Source: Chloroflexota bacterium
GTDB taxonomy: Bacteria > Chloroflexota > Dehalococcoidia > Lucifugimonadales > JACPCL1
Length of the DNA stretch: 6,162 bases
Assembly (NCBI GenBank): GCA_016210375.1
Contig: JACQUH010000114.1
Location: 1 to 6,162, forward strand
Reading direction: 5' to 3'
Under the pieces are notes generated by a model. It was not told the DNA's origin and did no database searches. It worked only from the letters and a program-made list of their open reading frames with translations. Below, piece by piece: positions 4,998-6,162 of the stretch (positions within the stretch are counted from its first letter, which is position 1; each line of letters starts with the position of its first letter). A program made the position numbers and the translations under genes.

Positions 4998-5951
4998 GTG
5001 GGCAACAGGCTGGCAGGACGGGTAGCAATCGTCACGGGCGGCGGCGGCGGCATCGGCACAGGCGTGTGCCGGTGGCTGGCCCGAGAGGGCGCAGCGGTGG
5101 TGGTCAACGATATTGGCGGCTCGGTGGATGGCCGTGGTCAGTCCACGGGGCCGGCGGACACTGTGGCCAACGCCATTAAGGCCGAAGGTGGCAGAGCAGT
5201 CTCGAACTACGACTCCGTGGCTACCGTGGAAGGGGCGGGCAAGATGGTGCAGGCCGCCCTGGACAGCTTTGGCAAGGTGGATATCCTGTGCCACGCGGCG
5301 GGCATCCTGCGGGACCGCATGGTCTTCAACATGACAGAGGAGGAGTGGGACGCGGTGTTGCGGGTCCACCTGAACGGGGCCTTCCACATGGTCCGCAACG
5401 TGGCGCCTCACATGATCCGCCAGCGGTATGGCCGCATCGTCATCTTCTCCTCGGGCTCTGGCCTGGGCAACTCCGGCCAGGCTAACTACGCCTCGGCCAA
5501 GGAGGGGCAGGTGGGCCTCTGCCGCGCGTTGGCCAGAGAGCTGGCGCCTTACGGCATCACCGTCAACGCCGTGTACCCCGGGGGCGACACTCGCATGACC
5601 CAGGGCATCCCCGACACGGCCCGGGAGATCCGCGCCCAGCGGGGTATCACCACGCGCCAGCAGGAGGTACAGGAGGTGGAGAGCCCCCGAGACCCCGAGC
5701 GTAACGCCCCCAAGGTGGTGTATCTCTGCACCGAGGCGGCCAGGAACATCACGGGGCAGGTCATCGGTACCTCTGGCCTCCCCATGACCCTCTACTCCCC
5801 CCGCCACGTCTCTCGCGTCATCCACAAGGACGGGCGCTGGACCCTGGATGAGCTGGACACCATCATGCCCAGCTCTCTCACCCAGGGCATCCCCAACCCG
5901 GCGCCGGCGGCCCCGCCGCCCCAGCAGCAGCCCGCCGGGACCAGGATGTAA
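4998..5951 (+). CDS. SDR-family dehydrogenase 2, MFE-2-like, catalytic residues intact
   Basis: This 317-residue protein is predicted to be an NAD(P)-dependent alcohol dehydrogenase, closest in motif pattern to (3R)-hydroxyacyl-CoA dehydrogenases (MFE-2/HSD17B4 type), which oxidise a beta-hydroxyacyl-CoA to the ketoacyl-CoA. It has TGGGGGIG at 13-20, VVVNDIGG at 34-41, AGILRDR at 101-107, RVHLNGAF at 122-129, Ser152 in FSSGSG, and Tyr164 and Lys168 in NYASAKEG. NNAG is replaced by CHAAG, and the tetrad Asn by His124, as in MFE-2. The C-terminus carries the extension shared with SDR-1 (SPRHVSRVI...LDELD), then a tail of its own rich in Pro and Gln (about 299-314). It starts at GTG, 75 bp after SDR-1, with no promoter evident between, so co-transcription is likely. 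The substrate is not determined by sequence. Confidence 0.92.
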   Translation: MGNRLAGRVAIVTGGGGGIGTGVCRWLAREGAAVVVNDIGGSVDGRGQSTGPADTVANAIKAEGGRAVSNYDSVATVEGAGKMVQAALDSFGKVDILCHAAGILRDRMVFNMTEEEWDAVLRVHLNGAFHMVRNVAPHMIRQRYGRIVIFSSGSGLGNSGQANYASAKEGQVGLCRALARELAPYGITVNAVYPGGDTRMTQGIPDTAREIRAQRGITTRQQEVQEVESPRDPERNAPKVVYLCTEAARNITGQVIGTSGLPMTLYSPRHVSRVIHKDGRWTLDELDTIMPSSLTQGIPNPAPAAPPPQQQPAGTRM

Positions 5952-5955
5952 ACAG

Positions 5956-5987
5956 CCGTAGGGGCGAGGCACGCCTCGCCCCTACGG
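5956..5987 (+). terminator. 15-bp-stem hairpin directly after SDR-2 (palindromic element 4)
   Basis: CCGTAGGGGCGAGGC (5956-5970) and GCCTCGCCCCTACGG (5973-5987) are perfect complements around AC, starting 4 nt after the TAA stop. In RNA the apex would open to a loop of at least 4 nt. There is no T-run, so it would be an atypical terminator or an mRNA-stabilising REP-like element. The outer bases belong to the same family as elements 1-3. Confidence 0.6.
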
Positions 5988-6034
5988 TCGCCCGCGTCAT
6001 ACTCAGAAACTATCTCAAAACTCTTTCGGCACCG

Positions 6035-6048
6035 CCCCCTGAAGGGGG
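6035..6048. repeat. Small GC palindrome in the 3' flank
   Basis: CCCCCT and AGGGGG are separated by GA. It lies in non-coding sequence after the SDR operon and could be a weak secondary hairpin. Nothing else is evident from 5988 to 6055. Confidence 0.4.
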
Positions 6049-6055
6049 TTGCATC

Positions 6056-6083
6056 ATGCCCCATCCTTATGGTTATTGACGAA
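6056..6083 (+). repeat. Short direct repeat r, right copy
   Basis: ATGCC...CCTTATGGTTATTGACGAA, with 23 of 28 bases identical to 3546-3573 in the same orientation. Here it abuts the right copy of repeat R, whereas on the left the two are 112 bp apart. Confidence 0.5.
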
Positions 6084-6088
6084 CTAAC

Positions 6089-6162
6089 CTGCCAATTTGG
6101 TTCCGACCTAACCCCCTCTGGCTCACCCTTCCCGCAGGGGAAGGGGGAGAAGATTGGTTTGA
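6089..6162 (-). repeat. Flanking repeat R, right copy (runs to the window edge)
   Basis: This is the reverse complement of 3686-3759 with 5 mismatches in 74. The internal stem (CTCCCCCTTCCC with GGGAAGGGTGAG, minus strand) has one mismatch. It reaches the last base, so it may extend further. Confidence 0.85.

Noticed and set aside
3948..5972. A 674-codon open frame on the minus strand covering both SDR genes
   Set aside because: It is a mirror of two convincing SDR genes in high-GC DNA, where antisense stops are rare. Its translation is rich in His, Arg, Gly and Asp with no domain pattern, and it has no plausible ribosome binding site.
5792..6064. A 90-codon minus-strand frame in the 3' flank
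   Set aside because: It is built from repeat r, the GC palindrome and the 15-bp-stem hairpin, then antisense SDR-2, so it is translated repeat and not a gene.

Overview
This is a high-GC bacterial accessory region. The likeliest source is a Chloroflexota (Dehalococcoidia or SAR202-like) genome. That is inference: it rests on the dense GTAGGGGC...GCCCCTAC palindromes between genes, the CCTAACCCCCTCTGG-type intergenic repeats and the MFE-2-like SDR genes, and no marker gene confirms it.

Layout. (1) Positions 1-350, minus strand: the 5' part of a phage major-capsid-like gene with a perfect Shine-Dalgarno. Its reading frame runs off the left edge, and its sequence stops looking like capsid at about position 83, next to a hairpin repeat. 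(2) Positions 452-1100, plus strand: a complete type II toxin-antitoxin operon (RHH antitoxin, then a MazF/PemK toxin sharing 4 nt), with a consensus-like promoter and an overlapping inverted repeat that may be its operator. (3) Positions 1101-1408: palindromic repeats, then a promoter with a perfect TTGACA and a C9 tract in its spacer. (4) Positions 1409-2284, plus strand: a predicted lipoprotein carrying six tandem 14-residue (42-bp) coiled-coil repeats. (5) Positions 2285-2442: more palindromic repeat debris. (6) Positions 2443-3378, minus strand, convergent with the lipoprotein: a membrane-anchored protein with two LEA14/WHy-type domains. (7) Positions 3379-3968: about 590 bp without a gene, holding repeats, a strongly foldable segment and a TATAAT box. 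(8) Positions 3969-5951, plus strand: two tandem paralogous SDR dehydrogenases, each exactly 317 aa. (9) Positions 5952-6162: a 15-bp-stem hairpin just after the second SDR gene, then repeats that match the left flank of the SDR pair, one of them inverted.

How the genes may work together. The toxin and antitoxin form a self-contained module; with the capsid fragment they suggest a decayed mobile or prophage segment. The lipoprotein and the WHy protein are both predicted to be envelope-exposed, but they are convergent and so not one operon. The most interesting unit is the SDR pair. The downstream copy keeps Ser152-Tyr164-Lys168, while the upstream copy has Phe164 and Ser168 in their place. 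This suggests an active enzyme with a pseudoenzyme partner, perhaps one heteromeric (3R)-hydroxyacyl-CoA-type dehydrogenase. The cassette is bracketed by inverted repeats of about 74 bp.
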